Shown here piece by piece: positions 6,748 to 8,001 of a stretch of 8,001 bases of DNA (the stretch's first letter is position 1; every line of letters starts with the position of its first letter). Location: contig VGSD01000115.1 of assembly GCA_016875155.1 (NCBI GenBank), positions 1 to 8,001 on the forward strand, read 5' to 3'. Position numbers and translations under genes: made by a program. Source of the DNA: Deltaproteobacteria bacterium (GTDB taxonomy: Bacteria > Desulfobacterota > BSN033 > UBA1163). The notes beneath the pieces were generated by a model that was given only the letters and a program-made list of their open reading frames with translations, ran no database searches and was not told the DNA's origin.

Positions 6748-6998
6748 CCCGAAATTATTTTAAAAAATGGCATATCTCTTTGAATCTTGTCAAGTTAAAA
6801 TTTCGAAAAAACTAGAAAACTTATATCCGTTTTCTTCATTTAAATGGCTCACCTGATTGAAATATTTCCATCCGATTTTGGATAGGGATGTCCAAATTTG
6901 TTCTGTCCCTGGCTCTCCATTTATGCAGGGTTATCGCCATTTAACAGAAGTTAATGAATGGACTCCACTATCCAGCAAATTTGATGCCAGAGACGTAA
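6748..6998. other. Intergenic stretch without a recognisable gene
   Basis: Apart from the candidate promoter, this AT-rich spacer holds only small imperfect repeats. One is AGGGA/TCCCT arms around 6884-6910, next to a CTGTCCC copy related to the one at 7013-7019. A + strand reading frame from 6857 runs through it into the antisense of the sulfurtransferase gene, but it has no visible ribosome site or recognisable motif, so I do not call it a gene. Confidence 0.5.
6764..6793 (-). promoter_or_regulatory. Candidate sigma-70 promoter for mltD
   Basis: The - strand carries a consensus TTGACA (6793-6788) and, 18 bases on, a poor -10 CATTTT (6769-6764). The AT-rich surroundings fit a promoter, and the gap to mltD would put the whole palindromic element in the 5' leader. 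The weak -10 keeps confidence low. Confidence 0.35.
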
Positions 6999-7019
6999 GG
7001 GACATTAGGGGTCTGTCCC
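6999..7019 (-). repeat. Small hairpin containing the sulfurtransferase stop codon
   Basis: On the - strand GGGACA (7019-7014) and TGTCCC (7004-6999) pair around GACCCCTAA, whose last three bases are the stop codon. The GGGACAGACCCC unit encodes the terminal Gly-Thr-Asp-Pro of the protein. No T-run follows, so it is not a standard terminator. Confidence 0.6.
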
Positions 7020-7973
7020 GATTTTGGCAGGCAGGTTCAGATCAGCAGCCCATTCAACCCACGATCCCCGGTAGAGACGGACATTGGGATAACCGAGGAC
7101 ATAACTAAGTGTGAAGTAGAGATGGCTGGCTTCCCTTCCAGTGCGGCAATGGACGATAATCTCTTTCTCCTTTGTAATTCCCAATTCTGCAAAGAGTTTC
7201 TCGATATCCTCTCTCTTCTTCCACCCCCTGACCTCATCTCCTTCGAGTGTCGTTTCCCAGAACAGATTCTTCGCTCCAGGAATATGACCCCTACGAATCT
7301 CCTCACCCTCTTCACCACTATACTGTTTAGGAGACCGGGCATCGACAATCATGACCCCCTTGGTTGAGAGATGGTCCCGAATCCACTTTTTTTCAGCCAG
7401 GGTATCGGGCATCACTTTACCAAAGAATTTCCCGGGAGAGAAAGAGGGGTAGTTCTGGGTCACTGGAAACTTCTCTGTAACCCATTTCTCCCACCCTCCA
7501 TTGAGAATCCCGACCTTTTTATGGCCCAGATGGTCAAGAACCCATGCGAGAAAGGTGGCATTGGGATTCGATTTTTCCGAATAGAGGATAATCCACATCG
7601 GATTGGAAACGCCGAGATAGTCCCGTATCAATTTTTCAAGATAGATTCGGTCCGGTCCCTGGGCGGGAATTCCGGATCTCGGGACATGGAGGGTTTCAAC
7701 ATGGAGATAAACACTGTTCGGAATATGGCCTTTTAGATATTCGAGAAGGGAACTTCGCATATCGATGATGCGAATGGAAGGATGGCTCAAGAGAGGAAAC
7801 AATTCTTTTGTTTCAATGAGTCTTGGAAAATTTCTGTCTTTAAAAGGAGAAGGTTGTGCATCAAGAAGAGCCGGAAGCAAGAGAATCGAAACGAAGAAGA
7901 AGCATCCCATCAGAAGAGCGAGAGCTAATCCTATCGTTTTTTCAATTTTCAATTGGCAGTTGGCAATTGGCAA
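7005..7973 (-). CDS. Exported double-rhodanese thiosulfate sulfurtransferase-like protein
   Basis: This 322-residue two-domain rhodanese would move sulfane sulfur from a donor such as thiosulfate to a thiophilic acceptor through a cysteine persulfide. A hydrophobic segment (about 14-37) ending LLDAQ acts as a signal peptide or anchor, placing the protein in the periplasm. The N-terminal domain (about 50-170) has DMRS, GHIPNS and LNGGWEKW motifs but no Cys at the active loop (YSEKSNPNA), so it is structural. The C-terminal domain (about 185-312) has DARSPKQYSGE, GHIPGAKN and the active loop HCRTGREAS with Cys276. That loop is neither CRKGVT (thiosulfate type) nor CGSGVT (mercaptopyruvate type), so the donor is uncertain. 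The start used is TTG 7973, behind AAGAGGGGG; TTG 7952 would give a cleaner signal (MKIEKTIGLALAL). ATG 7910 would give a shorter one. The C-terminal GTDP comes from a hairpin repeat. Confidence 0.9.
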   Translation of the reverse strand: MPIANCQLKIEKTIGLALALLMGCFFFVSILLLPALLDAQPSPFKDRNFPRLIETKELFPLLSHPSIRIIDMRSSLLEYLKGHIPNSVYLHVETLHVPRSGIPAQGPDRIYLEKLIRDYLGVSNPMWIILYSEKSNPNATFLAWVLDHLGHKKVGILNGGWEKWVTEKFPVTQNYPSFSPGKFFGKVMPDTLAEKKWIRDHLSTKGVMIVDARSPKQYSGEEGEEIRRGHIPGAKNLFWETTLEGDEVRGWKKREDIEKLFAELGITKEKEIIVHCRTGREASHLYFTLSYVLGYPNVRLYRGSWVEWAADLNLPAKIGTDP

Positions 7974-7975
7974 TT
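7951..7975. repeat. 7-bp tandem repeat at the sulfurtransferase start
   Basis: On the + strand AATTGGC, AGTTGGC, AATTGGC and a partial AATT run head to tail, 3.5 copies with one substitution. On the - strand this encodes the first residues (PIANCQL) and includes both TTG candidates. Because 7 is not a multiple of 3, a change in copy number shifts the frame relative to start codons within or before it. Confidence 0.7.
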
Positions 7976-7983
7976 TATAGTGT

Positions 7984-7993
7984 CCCCCTCTTC
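7984..7993 (-). promoter_or_regulatory. Shine-Dalgarno-like site upstream of the sulfurtransferase
   Basis: The - strand reads AAGAAGAGGGGG just before ACACTATAAATTG. The G-run ends 10 bases before TTG 7973, a slightly long but usable spacing. It is the main argument for that start over TTG 7952, which has no such site at the right distance. Confidence 0.45.
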
Positions 7994-8001
7994 TTTTCGA
8001 T

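Noticed and set aside
6857..7108. + strand reading frame in the mltD-sulfurtransferase spacer
   Set aside because: About 100 bases are antisense to the end of the sulfurtransferase and the rest is AT-rich spacer with repeats. There is no ribosome site or family resemblance.
7371..7736. + strand reading frame of 121 codons within the sulfurtransferase
   Set aside because: It is the complement of both rhodanese domains, whose motifs are unmistakable on the - strand.

Overview
The window looks like chromosomal DNA from a Gram-negative bacterium. It encodes a periplasmic solute-binding protein, an apparently lipid-anchored murein transglycosylase and a membrane-anchored or exported sulfurtransferase. 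Gene style resembles the deltaproteobacterial groups now called Desulfobacterota: a liv operon with the binding protein last, a small 'CPY...RGRHYYLCFC' protein, and GGGACAGACCCC and CCCCGTTGC palindromes between genes. That placement is inference from recalled similarity, with no marker gene to confirm it.

Left third (about 118-3050, + strand): the 3' part of a branched-chain/hydrophobic amino-acid ABC transporter operon, in the order livG ATPase, livF ATPase (ATGA overlap), then a periplasmic binding protein behind a good ribosome binding site. The permease genes (livH, livM) are not in the window and presumably lie upstream. The livG start is a problem: conserved N-terminal sequence continues upstream of the only simple start (TTG at 145) until an in-frame TGA at 115-117. 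After the binding protein come a 16-bp hairpin and a 61-codon cysteine-rich small protein of unknown function.

Middle (about 3145-4922): a full-length IS1634-type transposase on the - strand. It sits between the small protein gene and a gene that converges on it, and interrupts no recognisable gene. Two features stand out. The second catalytic acidic residue appears to be Glu rather than Asp, and the start codon lies inside a perfect 10-bp inverted repeat. The transposase is bracketed by a 14/15 direct repeat, but clear terminal inverted repeats were not found.

Right half (4936-7995, - strand): a double-rhodanese sulfurtransferase (7973-7005) and then an MltD-like LysM transglycosylase (6584-5079), ending in a clear intrinsic terminator (4972-4936). 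Between them is about 420 bp holding a possible promoter and an elaborate palindromic element (6621-6747) directly upstream of mltD. The sulfurtransferase starts inside a 7-bp tandem repeat and stops inside a small hairpin.

I see no CRISPR array, tRNA or rRNA gene, and no multi-gene system that is convincingly new. The best leads are the palindromic element, the small cysteine-rich protein, the altered transposase active site with its sequestered start, and the two ORF ends built from repeats.
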